Assembly: GCF_016127015.1 (NCBI RefSeq) | Contig: NZ_CP065972.1 | Coordinates: forward strand, 434,001 to 498,000 | DNA: 64,000 nucleotides | Reading direction: 5' to 3' | Origin: Corynebacterium tuberculostearicum | GTDB lineage: Bacteria > Actinomycetota > Actinomycetes > Mycobacteriales > Mycobacteriaceae | Shown: piece after piece, positions 1 to 9,154 of the stretch | Layout of the letters: each line of letters starts with the position of its first letter | Position numbering within the stretch: the first letter of the stretch is position 1 | Program-made: the position numbers and the translations under genes | The notes under the pieces: model-generated | Told to the model about the DNA's origin: nothing | The model's database searches: none | Seen by the model: only the letters and a program-made list of their open reading frames with translations

Positions 1-255
1 GGCGTGATGATGGCCGCGCAGCTGACCGAGATCCGCTGGACCAAGATGGAGATCGCCATCCCCGCCTTCCTCACCATTGTGACCATGCCGTTTACCTATT
101 CCATTGCCAACGGCATCGGCGTGGGCTTCATCTCCTTCGCGCTTATGTCCACCTTTGCCGGCAAGGCCAAGGACGTGCACTGGATCATGTGGCTCTTGGC
201 TGGCCTCTTCGTGATTTTCTTTGGCATGGATCCGATTTCCAATGCCATCGGCTAG
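1..255 (+). CDS. NCS2-family purine/xanthine permease, C-terminal part
   Basis: This is the tail of a gene that begins before the window; the frame is open from base 1. The visible 84 residues hold two or three hydrophobic segments typical of the last membrane helices of AzgA-like NCS2 nucleobase permeases, including the run MPFTYSIANGIGVGFISF. Members of this family import purines such as hypoxanthine or guanine by proton symport across the cytoplasmic membrane. The stop is 9 bases before the next gene, so the two may be co-transcribed. Substrate cannot be judged from the fragment. Confidence 0.8.
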   Translation, partial: GVMMAAQLTEIRWTKMEIAIPAFLTIVTMPFTYSIANGIGVGFISFALMSTFAGKAKDVHWIMWLLAGLFVIFFGMDPISNAIG

Positions 256-264
256 CCTAAGGGC

Positions 265-1071
265 ATGCTGATTACTGACCCCGCAGACCCTTGCCTGGAC
301 GATATTCGGAACCTCAACAAATCCGATAAGTCCGGCGAGGGTCTCGTCATTGCAGAGGGCCCGCTGGTAGTCTCCCGGCTGGCCGAATCCCGGTTCCCCA
401 TGCGCTGCCTCGTGGGCTTTCCCAAGAAGGTGGAGGCCTATATTTCTGAGTATGGCGAGCCGGAATGCCCCATCTACGAGGTCTCCCGCGAGACCCTAGC
501 GGAGGTGGCCGGCTTCGATATGCACCGCGGGCTGGTCGCCGCCGCGGACCGCGCCTCTGAGCCGGAGGTGAGCGAGATCGTGGAATCTGCCCGGACCATC
601 GCCGTGCTCGAGGGCGTGGGTGATCACGAGAATATTGGCGCCATCTTCCGCCACGCTGCCGGTATGGGCGTAGACGCGGTACTGCTGGGCTCCGGTGCGG
701 CGGATCCGCTCTACCGGCGCTCGGTGCGCGTGTCCATGGGGCACGTGCTGCGCTTGCCCTTTGCTCATTTAGAGGGCGGGTTTACTACCTGGCAGCGTTC
801 CTTGCAGGCGCTTGCCGACGCCTCCTTTACCCTCATTTCCTTAACCCCCAACCCCCAGGCGGTGCACTTGGCCGAGGCCATGCATGGCCTGGATAAGGTG
901 GCGATGCTCGTCGGCGCGGAGGGCCCCGGCCTTACCGAACACGCAATGAAGGCCACCGATATACGCGCACGCATACCGATGGCCCCTGGCACCGATTCTC
1001 TTAATGTGGCGACCGCCGCCGCCATTTCCTTTTATGAGCGCCAGCGCTCCTTGAGCGACTTAAACGTCTGA
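265..1071 (+). CDS. SpoU/TrmH-family RNA 2'-O-methyltransferase
   Basis: The 268-residue protein has an N-terminal substrate-binding domain of about 100 residues and a SPOUT knot domain. The three SpoU motifs are visible: NIGAIFRHA near residue 122, LVGAEGPGLT near 217 and IPMAPGTDSLNVATAAAI near 240. The family uses S-adenosylmethionine to methylate ribose 2'-OH in rRNA or tRNA, probably as a dimer. AAGGG precedes the ATG. The 3' end overlaps the converging DUF6928 gene by 40 bases. The exact RNA target cannot be told from sequence alone. Confidence 0.88.
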   Translation: MLITDPADPCLDDIRNLNKSDKSGEGLVIAEGPLVVSRLAESRFPMRCLVGFPKKVEAYISEYGEPECPIYEVSRETLAEVAGFDMHRGLVAAADRASEPEVSEIVESARTIAVLEGVGDHENIGAIFRHAAGMGVDAVLLGSGAADPLYRRSVRVSMGHVLRLPFAHLEGGFTTWQRSLQALADASFTLISLTPNPQAVHLAEAMHGLDKVAMLVGAEGPGLTEHAMKATDIRARIPMAPGTDSLNVATAAAISFYERQRSLSDLNV

Positions 1072-1862
1072 GCGCTCCAATTGCCAATGAGCGAGCCCAA
1101 GTGCTTGGCGGTGGAGATGATTTCCTCGCCGGTGGATTCCGGCTCGGCGTTATGATCTTCGTAGTCGTCATAGTCGTTCAGGCCCAGCTTATTGGCCGAC
1201 TGCGCGGCTAGTTCCCCCACGGTTTGCTTGGGCTTCGGCGGGTCGATCTTCGGCTCTGGGCGGCCATCGACGGCGTACCCCACGACGTCCAGGTCCGGGC
1301 CATCATGGCCCACCTCGATGCCGAGCCAGTGTTCCTGGGCTGCCTGCATGATGCCCTGCGGCTCAAAGGGGAGGGAAATCCCGCCGATCGGCTCGTATTT
1401 TTCTCCTGCCCAGTAGGGGGCCTCGAAGGGCTCGGGCAGACCGGTGTCCTCGTAGAGGTGCTCGCGCGTGGCGCATAGGCAGCGCTTGAGCTCGCCGCCC
1501 TCCCACAGGGCGAAGCCGGCGTAGCCTTCTTTTTCGTTGCTGGCCAGCGCGATGACGCGCTGGGCGGGCACCGCATTAAGGAGCGTTTCTGGCAGCTGGG
1601 AAAGGAGAACAGAATCCCCCTCGCAGACCGTTTGCACCACGGTGATGCCGGGGTAGCCGCCGATGTAGTACTCGTTCGGATCCGTCTGCGCGGAGCGGTT
1701 AAGTGGGAATTGCCCAATCGGCGTGACCGGAAAGGTGGGGTCCAGCTGGGCGAGGAACTTCCGCCCAAAGCCGCGATCCGCCTTGGGCTCGGTTTTCAAC
1801 ACCTCTTCCGCATTGGGTTGAGAGATGTACCAGAGAGTGAGTACTGCGTGAGAGATGTCCAC
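1032..1862 (-). CDS. DUF6928-family protein of unknown function
   Basis: The 276-residue soluble protein begins MDISHAVLTLWY from a GTG codon with AGGGA 7 bases upstream. It resembles actinobacterial DUF6928 proteins; I know no biochemical function for them. It has no signal peptide or membrane segment. The middle is rich in aromatic and acidic residues (FEAPYWAGEKYEPIGG), and a charged low-complexity stretch (DYDDYEDHNAEPE) comes before the C-terminal helix. It starts 2 bases after the sepH stop, so both are probably on one mRNA. Its end overlaps the end of the converging RNA methyltransferase gene. Confidence 0.7.
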   Translation of the reverse strand: MDISHAVLTLWYISQPNAEEVLKTEPKADRGFGRKFLAQLDPTFPVTPIGQFPLNRSAQTDPNEYYIGGYPGITVVQTVCEGDSVLLSQLPETLLNAVPAQRVIALASNEKEGYAGFALWEGGELKRCLCATREHLYEDTGLPEPFEAPYWAGEKYEPIGGISLPFEPQGIMQAAQEHWLGIEVGHDGPDLDVVGYAVDGRPEPKIDPPKPKQTVGELAAQSANKLGLNDYDDYEDHNAEPESTGEEIISTAKHLGSLIGNWSAQTFKSLKERWRS

Positions 1863-1864
1863 GA

Positions 1865-2740
1865 TTAGTCCCTAGGGCGCTTGGTATTGGAACGAACGCC
1901 GAGCAGCACGTCCTCCCAATGCGGGGTGACGGCCTTGCGGCGGCGCTTGGCGGGCTTTTCTTCCGGCGAGGGGTTTTGCAGGAACTCCTCTTCCTCCGGC
2001 TCTTCCGGAGGGGTGGTCGGCGCGGTGAGGTCGGTGACGTTGCTCGGCTGGTCGCCATCGATAGCTTCGTCATAGCGGCCGCTGCCCAGCGAGGTCAGCG
2101 AGCGCACCGGCTGCACGAAATCCGGGTCCGTCAGGTCCGCGGCCACCGAGTTACGCGCTTCCACCGTGGCAGGCGAGGACATGGACTGCTTGAAGTACCA
2201 CTCGGCTTCGTTCTCGGACAGGCCGGCCTTCCACGTCACGCGCACGATCCAGGCCTCGCCCTGGTGGCGGTAGGCATCCCAGGTGGACTCGGAGAGCGAG
2301 TGTCCACGGGCGGCAAAGGCGGTGGCCAGAACCTCCCACAGAGTGAGCTTGGCCGGTCCGTCCTCGCGGACCGGGTGGGCTTGCTTGGCAATCTCCGCGA
2401 TGCGGTTGCGCTCCAGCATGACCGGGTAGGCGAAGGGCTCGATGCGAGATTCGGTCACGCCCATTTCTTCCGCCAGCTCCGCCGCGGAGGCGCCGGCGCG
2501 AATGCGGTTTTGGATCTCCGCCGGGCGGATCTTTGTTTCTTCCACCGGTTCCGGTTTGGTGGGCTTGGCCAGGCTGATGGCCGGAGCCGCCGGTTCCTCT
2601 TCGGGGGTTTCCTCCTGCTCGCCCCGCAGGGCCTCGCGCAGCTCATCGGTGATGGAGAGGAAAAACTCTTCGCCGTCTTCGGTGCGCAGCACCAAAGAGG
2701 TTTCGGTCGACTCGCTGTCAACTGGGAACAGCTCGCGCAT
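1865..2740 (-). CDS. sepH: septation protein SepH
   Basis: SepH (formerly DUF3071) is an actinobacterial cell-division protein that binds FtsZ and promotes filament assembly. The N-terminal domain begins MRELFPVDSESTETSLVLRT. A predicted helix-turn-helix follows near residues 85-110 (AELAEEMGVTESRIEPFAYP), then a longer domain and a basic, proline-rich tail ending RRKAVTPHWEDVLLGVRSNT. The frame is open further upstream, but AAAGGAG 9-10 bases before the ATG at 2740 fixes this start. A longer form would run into the serC 3' end. Length is 291 residues. Confidence 0.85.
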   Translation of the reverse strand: MRELFPVDSESTETSLVLRTEDGEEFFLSITDELREALRGEQEETPEEEPAAPAISLAKPTKPEPVEETKIRPAEIQNRIRAGASAAELAEEMGVTESRIEPFAYPVMLERNRIAEIAKQAHPVREDGPAKLTLWEVLATAFAARGHSLSESTWDAYRHQGEAWIVRVTWKAGLSENEAEWYFKQSMSSPATVEARNSVAADLTDPDFVQPVRSLTSLGSGRYDEAIDGDQPSNVTDLTAPTTPPEEPEEEEFLQNPSPEEKPAKRRRKAVTPHWEDVLLGVRSNTKRPRD

Positions 2741-2852
2741 AATAGGGCGCTCCTTTTGCCTATCGACGGCGGACATATCTGTGATGCATTCAACTATAAC
2801 GTGAAAATGCCCCGCGGCCTGCGAGGCGGCGGGGCATGTTGGGGGTGAGGTG

Positions 2853-4007
<1,155 letters not shown>

Positions 4008-4040
4008 TTATTTTTAGGTGACCGAAACTTGTAGGCGGCG

Positions 4041-4063
4041 TCACAAAGTTTGCTAAAGTGTGA
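4041..4063. promoter_or_regulatory. RamB-like motif in the serC-gltA intergenic region
   Basis: AGTTTGCTAAAG lies at 4047-4058 between the divergent serC and gltA genes. The same 12-mer occurs exactly once more in a promoter region I examined, upstream of mctBC at 6939-6950. It resembles the RamB consensus around ACTTTGCAAA, with two differences. In C. glutamicum both gltA and mctC are targets of the acetate regulators RamA and RamB. The motif is framed by TCACA and TGTGA arms, giving an inverted repeat. Binding is inferred. Confidence 0.5.
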
Positions 4064-4132
4064 AGAGGTATCTAGCTAACTTCTTTAAGTTAGTGCTTAA
4101 TAATGACTCTTCACATAGAGAAAGGAACTTCC

Positions 4133-5425
4133 GTGGCTTCTGAAGATAACAAGGTAGTGCTCCAGTACCCAGGCGGCGAGTACGAAATGGACATCAAGCA
4201 GTCCACCGAGGGCGACTCCGGCTTTGACATTTCCAAGCTCCGTAACGAGACCGGACTCGTTACTTTCGACCCTGGTTATACCTCCACCGGTTCCACCGAG
4301 TCCAAGATCACCTTCATTAACGGTGAAGAGGGCATCCTGCGCCACCGCGGTTACGATATCGCGGACCTGGCGGAAAACGCTTCCTTTAACGAGGTTTCCT
4401 ATCTGCTGATCAAGGGTCATCTCCCTAACGAGGAGGAGCTCAGCCACTTTAACCGCGAAATCCGCCATCACACCCTGTTGGATGAGGACTTCAAGGCCGC
4501 GTTCAATATCTTCCCGCGCAACGCGCACCCAATGGCCGTGCTGGCTTCCTCCCTCAACATTCTTTCCGCGTACTACCAGGATCAGCTCGACCCGCTGGAC
4601 CCAGAGCAGCTGGATAAGGCCACCGTCCGCCTGCTGGCTAAGGTTCCAATGCTGGCTGCGTATGCTTACCGCGCTTCCCAGGGCAAGCCTTATATGTATC
4701 CGGATAATAGCCTGAACGCCCGCGAGAACTTCCTGCGTATGATGTTCGGCTACCCCACCGAGGAGTACGAGGTTGACCCGGTTGTAGCTAAGGCCCTGGA
4801 TAAGCTGCTTATCCTCCACGCTGACCACGAGCAGAACTGCTCCACCTCCACCGTGCGCATGATTGGTTCCGCGCAGGCCAATATGTTCGTCTCCATCGCC
4901 GGCGGTATCAACGCCCTGTCCGGTCCGCTGCACGGCGGCGCAAACCAGGCCGTTCTGGAGATGCTGGAAGATATCCAGAACAACCACGATGGTGACGCTA
5001 CCGACTTCATGAACCGCGTGAAGAATAAGGAAAAGGGCGTTCGCCTCATGGGCTTTGGCCACCGCGTGTACAAGAACTACGACCCACGCGCGGCCATTGT
5101 GAAGGACACCGCCCACGAGATCATCGAGCACTTGGGCGGCGACCCAATGCTGGATCTGGCCATGAAGCTGGAAGATATTGCGCTGAATGATGACTACTTC
5201 GTCTCCCGCAAGCTCTACCCGAACGTGGACTTCTATACCGGCCTGATCTACCGCGCCATGGGCTTCCCGACGGACTTCTTCACCGTCCTCTTCGCTATCG
5301 GCCGCCTGCCGGGCTGGATTGCACAGTACCGCGAGCAGCTGGAGATCAACACCAAGATCAACCGTCCGCGCCAGATTTACACCGGCGAGTCCCTGCGTAA
5401 GGTCACCCCGCGTAGCGAGCGTTAA
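4133..5425 (+). CDS. gltA: citrate synthase
   Basis: The enzyme condenses acetyl-CoA and oxaloacetate into citrate, the entry step of the TCA cycle. This is a type II hexameric-class citrate synthase of 430 residues (C. glutamicum GltA is 437). Active-site signatures are present: GPLHGGANQAVLEML, GFGHRVYKNYDPRA and NVDFYTG, carrying the catalytic His, His and Asp. I chose the GTG at 4133 because GAAAGGAAC sits 6 bases before it. An in-frame ATG at 4103 has no good ribosome site. A strong hairpin terminator follows at 5451-5500. Confidence 0.95.
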   Translation: MASEDNKVVLQYPGGEYEMDIKQSTEGDSGFDISKLRNETGLVTFDPGYTSTGSTESKITFINGEEGILRHRGYDIADLAENASFNEVSYLLIKGHLPNEEELSHFNREIRHHTLLDEDFKAAFNIFPRNAHPMAVLASSLNILSAYYQDQLDPLDPEQLDKATVRLLAKVPMLAAYAYRASQGKPYMYPDNSLNARENFLRMMFGYPTEEYEVDPVVAKALDKLLILHADHEQNCSTSTVRMIGSAQANMFVSIAGGINALSGPLHGGANQAVLEMLEDIQNNHDGDATDFMNRVKNKEKGVRLMGFGHRVYKNYDPRAAIVKDTAHEIIEHLGGDPMLDLAMKLEDIALNDDYFVSRKLYPNVDFYTGLIYRAMGFPTDFFTVLFAIGRLPGWIAQYREQLEINTKINRPRQIYTGESLRKVTPRSER

Positions 5426-5450
5426 AGCGCTCCGCGGTTAGCCTAATTAA

Positions 5451-5500
5451 GCCGAATCGGGTGGTAGCACCTATAATAGGTGCAGCTCGGTTCGGTTTTT
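5451..5500 (+). terminator. gltA Rho-independent terminator
   Basis: A long stem-loop contains an inner perfect repeat GCACCTA-TAA-TAGGTGC and an outer arm CCGAATCGGG pairing with CTCGGTTCGG. A TTTTT run follows directly. It separates gltA from the FKBP gene. Confidence 0.8.
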
Positions 5501-5547
5501 AATGCGACCGCACGAACAAACTAGATTTCCCAAGGAGAATAATCCCC

Positions 5548-5907
5548 ATGGATAAGCCTGTTATTGAAGCCCAGTCTGGCCCAGCGCCGACCGACCTTGT
5601 TGTAGAAGACATCGTCGTCGGCGACGGTGCTGAGGCGCAGCCTGGTGCCGTAGTGGAAGTCCACTACGTCGGCGCTGAATACGAGACCAACCAAGAATTC
5701 GATTCCTCGTGGGACCGTGGCCAGTCCATCGAGTTCCCGCTGACCGGTCTCATCGCCGGCTGGCAAGAGGGCATTCCGGGGATGAAGGTGGGCGGTCGCC
5801 GCAAGCTCATCATCCCGCCGGAAAAGGCCTACGGTCCCGCCGGTGGTGCGCACCCGCTGTCCGGCCGCACTTTGGTCTTTATTATTGACCTCATCCGCGC
5901 CGACTAA
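5548..5907 (+). CDS. FKBP-type peptidyl-prolyl cis-trans isomerase
   Basis: This 119-residue single-domain FKBP catalyses prolyl bond isomerisation during protein folding. Typical FKBP segments are visible: VVEVHYVG, EFDSSWDRGQSIEFPL, GLIAGWQEGIPGMKVGGRRKLIIPP and AYGPAGG. It has no signal peptide, so it acts in the cytoplasm. AAGGAG lies 10 bases before the ATG. It follows gltA as cg0950 does in C. glutamicum but is isolated from it by a terminator. A second hairpin follows the gene. Confidence 0.92.
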   Translation: MDKPVIEAQSGPAPTDLVVEDIVVGDGAEAQPGAVVEVHYVGAEYETNQEFDSSWDRGQSIEFPLTGLIAGWQEGIPGMKVGGRRKLIIPPEKAYGPAGGAHPLSGRTLVFIIDLIRAD

Positions 5908-5917
5908 AAGCGCTCAG

Positions 5918-5953
5918 CCCCAGGGTTCGCCCTGGGGTGTCGTCGTTTTCGGC
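5918..5953 (+). terminator. terminator after the FKBP gene
   Basis: A perfect 8-bp stem CCCCAGGG-TTCG-CCCTGGGG with a stable tetraloop is followed by TGTCGTCGTTTT. Confidence 0.75.
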
Positions 5954-5985
5954 GCGGCTGAAAAAACTGCGGCACAATGGAGGGC

Positions 5986-6840
5986 ATGACTGTGCCAACC
6001 GTAACTTTCAATGATGACCGCGAAATGCCCCAGCTGGGCTTGGGTACGTACAAGCTATATGACGAGGAGTGCATCCGCGTCATCCGCGAGGCCATCGATT
6101 TGGGCTACCGCCACTTCGATACCGCCACGCTCTACAAGAACGAAGAGGCGGTAGGCACCGCCCTGAAGCAGGCTATGGATGCCGGCGATGTCACTCGCGA
6201 TGAGCTCTTTATTACCTCCAAGGTGTGGCACTCCCACCAGGGTGAGCACAAGGTGGAAGAAGCATTCCAGCAGTCGCTAAAGGATCTGCAGCTGGACTAC
6301 CTCGACCTGTACCTCATTCACTGGCCGTGGCCGCAGGGTGGCCTGTACAACGAGACCTTTGAGGCTATCGCCCGCCTGCAGGGTATGGGTCAGATTGCGT
6401 CCATCGGTGTGGCCAATTTCTACGAGGACGTGCTCAAGGATCTCATTTCCACCACCGGCATTTCTCCGGTGCTCAACCAGGTGGAGATCCACCCGGGCTT
6501 TACCCAGTCCAGCCTGCGCGCCTTCCATCACGATAATGACATCGTCACCGAGGCATGGGCCCCGCTGGCACGTGGCGTTGTGCTCAACAACCCCGCAATC
6601 GAGCAGGCTGCTGCTGACCACGAGGCCACCGAGGGACAGGTAGTACTGTCGTACCTCATGTCCAAGGACATCTCCGTCATTCCGAAGTCCGCGCGCACCG
6701 AGCGCTTGAAGGAAAACTTGGCCGCCACCGAGCTGGAGCTCACGGCGGAGGAAGTATCCGCCATTGACGCCCTGGAGGGCCAGGAGGGCTTTGGCCGCAT
6801 GTTCAATGACCCACGCGAATTCCCAGGCAACGAAGAGTAA
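5986..6840 (+). CDS. aldo/keto reductase (2,5-diketogluconate reductase type)
   Basis: This NADPH-dependent oxidoreductase of the AKR superfamily is about 284 residues long. The catalytic tetrad is visible: Asp and Tyr in HFDTATLYKNE, Lys in FITSKVW and His in LIHWPW. The C-terminal cofactor loop IPKSARTERLKENL is also present. It reduces carbonyl compounds; the physiological substrate is unknown. The start is uncertain among ATG 5977, ATG 5986 and GTG 5992. GGAGGG at 5979-5984 lies too close to 5986 and fits 5992 best, but the family pattern fits a short leader in each case. Confidence 0.88.
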   Translation: MTVPTVTFNDDREMPQLGLGTYKLYDEECIRVIREAIDLGYRHFDTATLYKNEEAVGTALKQAMDAGDVTRDELFITSKVWHSHQGEHKVEEAFQQSLKDLQLDYLDLYLIHWPWPQGGLYNETFEAIARLQGMGQIASIGVANFYEDVLKDLISTTGISPVLNQVEIHPGFTQSSLRAFHHDNDIVTEAWAPLARGVVLNNPAIEQAAADHEATEGQVVLSYLMSKDISVIPKSARTERLKENLAATELELTAEEVSAIDALEGQEGFGRMFNDPREFPGNEE

Positions 6841-6855
6841 CGTCAACCGCAGATG

Positions 6856-6883
6856 AAGCCCCCTCACGGGGGCTTTTTCTTTT
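6856..6883 (+). terminator. terminator after the aldo/keto reductase gene
   Basis: The perfect stem AAGCCCCC-TCAC-GGGGGCTT is followed by TTTCTTTT. Confidence 0.85.
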
Positions 6884-6909
6884 GCCAAGCGGCTGTTAAC
6901 AATCTTTAC

Positions 6910-7055
6910 AGGGGGTAGAAAATTCTTCCCGCGGGGGTAGTTTGCTAAAGATGTTATTCCAGTTCAGTGAAGCCTATGGGGTTGAAAGGGTGGGGGAGTG
7001 GAAGGTTTTCTTGGCAGAGTTTACAACCTTGCAGAAAATGTTCTGTAACTTACAG
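6910..7055 (+). promoter_or_regulatory. mctBC upstream control region with RamA- and RamB-like motifs
   Basis: Two GGGGGT motifs at 6911-6916 and 6933-6938 are 22 bp apart, or two helical turns; runs of four to six G before T match the RamA consensus. The 12-mer AGTTTGCTAAAG at 6939-6950 is identical to the one upstream of gltA. Further down is the perfect palindrome CTGTAA-C-TTACAG (7043-7055). Control by acetate regulators is inferred from C. glutamicum mctC. Confidence 0.55.
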
Positions 7056-7130
7056 GGCAACGCTGATAGTGAGCAGTGACACACTATCTCGTGTGACCTA
7101 AGTTCCTCTCACCCAAGGAGACGATGCTCT

Positions 7131-7478
7131 ATGAGTGACGTAGCTGCAACTCCTGTCTCGCGCCGCGAACCCACCGGTAGCGAGTTCATCGCGATGCGCG
7201 ACTCCGCCCAGTTCGGCGAGCTGCGCCGCACCTACCGGAGTTTTACCTTCCCTATGACCGTGGCCTTCTTCGTGTGGTATGTGGTCTACGTTCTTGCCGC
7301 AGTGTTCGCCCCTGACTTCATGGCAACCGAGCTTGGCGGCGGCTGGAACATCGGCCTAGTCTTCGGCCTTGCCCAGTTCCTGACCACCTTCATCATCACG
7401 TGGATTTACGTGAAGTACGCCAATAAGAATATCGAGCCGAAGTCGGCCGCCATCCGTGAAGAACTGGAGGGCAACTAA
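7131..7478 (+). CDS. mctB: DUF485 small membrane protein, partner of MctC
   Basis: The 115-residue protein has two hydrophobic segments, near residues 40-62 (PMTVAFFVWYVVYVLAAVFA) and 78-98 (IGLVFGLAQFLTTFIITWIY), flanked by charged tails. DUF485 proteins are routinely encoded just upstream of acetate permeases of the sodium:solute symporter family (YjcH/ActP, MctB/MctC) and are thought to help their function. AAGGAG lies 12 bases before the ATG. The stop overlaps the mctC start by one base (TAATG), which indicates translational coupling. Confidence 0.85.
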   Translation: MSDVAATPVSRREPTGSEFIAMRDSAQFGELRRTYRSFTFPMTVAFFVWYVVYVLAAVFAPDFMATELGGGWNIGLVFGLAQFLTTFIITWIYVKYANKNIEPKSAAIREELEGN

Positions 7479-9121
7479 TGACTACCACCACCCTTGCCGC
7501 CGAGTCTTCCGCCGGCAACCCCATCCTGAATATTTCCATCTTCGCCATCTTCCTCATCGTCACCATGGCGGTGGTGCTGCGCGCCGGCAAAACCACAAAG
7601 GAAGCCTCGGACTTCTACACCGGTGGCGGCAGCTTCTCCGGACGCCAGAACGGCCTAGCCATCTCCGGTGACTACCTCTCCGCCGCATCCTTCCTAGGCA
7701 TCGTCGGCGCGGTGGCGCTCAACGGTTATGACGGCTTCTTGTACTCGGTGGGCTTCTTCGTTGCCTGGCTGGTCGCACTCATGCTCGTCGCCGAGCCCAT
7801 GCGAAACGTCGGCCGCTTTACCATGGCGGACGTCCTCTCCTTCCGTCTGAAGCAAAAACCCGTGCGCGTGGCGGCGTCCATCGCCACCCTCTTCGTCACG
7901 CTCTTCTACCTCATCGCGCAGATGGCCGGCGCTGGCTCCTTGGTTGCGGTGCTGCTGGATATTCATGACTTCAAGTGGCAGGCCCTCGTCGTGGGCATCG
8001 TGGGCGTGCTCATGATTGTCTACGTCCTAGTCGGCGGCATGAAGGGCACCACTTACGTGCAGATGATTAAGGCCGTGCTTCTGGTCGCCGGCGTGGTCAT
8101 CATGTGTTTCTTGGTCTTCATTGCCCTGCGCGGCGGCTTTAGCACCCTGTTTAATAACGCCATCGACATGCACGCCGCTTCCGAGCAGATTAAAGAGAAG
8201 GGCTACGAGGCCAAGGACATCATGGCTCCGGGCCTGAAGTACGGCGCCACCACCGCCACCAAGCTGGACTTTATTTCCTTGGGCATTTCCCTGGTGCTCG
8301 GCGTGGGCGGCCTGCCGCACGTGCTGATGCGCTTTTACACCGTGCCCACCGCTACCGAGGCGCGCCGCTCCGTTACCTGGGCGATCGTTATTATTGGTGC
8401 GTTCTACCTCATGACCTTGGTGCTGGGCTATGGCGCAGCTGCACTGGTCGGTCCGGACCGCATTCTCGACGCCCCGGGCGGCGCCAATGCCGCAGCGCCA
8501 CTACTCGCGCTCGAGATCGGCGGCTCTATCTTCATGGCGATTATTTCCGCCGTGGCCTTCGCTACCGTGCTCGCCGTGGTTGCTGGCCTGGCCATTACCG
8601 TCTCTGCATCCATTGCGCACGATATCTACCACGCGGTTATCCGCAACGGCGAGTCCACCGAGGCTGAGCAGGTCCGCGTCTCCCAGGCCACCGTGGTGGT
8701 CCTTGGCATCGTCTCCATCATCTTGGGCATCCTGGCCATGACCCAGAACGTGGCCTTCCTGGTCTCCCTGGCGTTTGCGGTGGCGGCCTCCGCCAACCTG
8801 CCGACCATCCTCTACTCCCTGTACTGGCGCCGTTTCAACACCGCGGGCGCGGTGGCCTCCATGTATACCGGCGTGGTGTCCTGCCTGGTGCTCATCTTCT
8901 TCTCCCCGGCAGTCTCCGGTTCTGAGAGCTCCATGTTCCCAGGTGCGGACTGGGCTATCTTCCCGCTTTCGTCGCCGGGCTTGGTCTCCATTCCACTGTC
9001 CTTCTTCGTCGGCTGGCTGGTGTCCATCATGACCAAACCGGATAACTTTGAGGAGCTTTCTGCAGAGATGGAAGTGCGCTCCCTTACCGGCGTGGGCGTG
9101 GAGGCACCCGTTCAGCATTAA
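7478..9121 (+). CDS. mctC: monocarboxylate (acetate/pyruvate/propionate) symporter
   Basis: This 547-residue sodium:solute symporter has about 13 membrane helices and the family start, in which the helix carrying IFAIFLIVTMAVVLRAGK is followed by DFYTGGGSFSGRQNGLAISGD. It resembles ActP and the corynebacterial MctC carrier for pyruvate, acetate and propionate. It lies in the cytoplasmic membrane. It is coupled to mctB and downstream of the RamA/RamB-like motifs, so it is likely induced on organic acids. Substrate range is inferred from family and context. Confidence 0.9.
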   Translation: MTTTTLAAESSAGNPILNISIFAIFLIVTMAVVLRAGKTTKEASDFYTGGGSFSGRQNGLAISGDYLSAASFLGIVGAVALNGYDGFLYSVGFFVAWLVALMLVAEPMRNVGRFTMADVLSFRLKQKPVRVAASIATLFVTLFYLIAQMAGAGSLVAVLLDIHDFKWQALVVGIVGVLMIVYVLVGGMKGTTYVQMIKAVLLVAGVVIMCFLVFIALRGGFSTLFNNAIDMHAASEQIKEKGYEAKDIMAPGLKYGATTATKLDFISLGISLVLGVGGLPHVLMRFYTVPTATEARRSVTWAIVIIGAFYLMTLVLGYGAAALVGPDRILDAPGGANAAAPLLALEIGGSIFMAIISAVAFATVLAVVAGLAITVSASIAHDIYHAVIRNGESTEAEQVRVSQATVVVLGIVSIILGILAMTQNVAFLVSLAFAVAASANLPTILYSLYWRRFNTAGAVASMYTGVVSCLVLIFFSPAVSGSESSMFPGADWAIFPLSSPGLVSIPLSFFVGWLVSIMTKPDNFEELSAEMEVRSLTGVGVEAPVQH

Positions 9122-9154
9122 TTGCTTGAAAAGTGCATACACGCGGTAATGTGG

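Noticed and set aside
1919..2848. 309-codon plus-strand frame
   Set aside because: It is antisense to sepH; the product is arginine/glycine-rich without a recognisable fold.
4041..4063. GlxR (cAMP receptor) site before gltA
   Set aside because: The arms read TCACA...TGTGA, the reverse order of the GlxR TGTGA-N6-TCACA pattern, and the spacing is 13.
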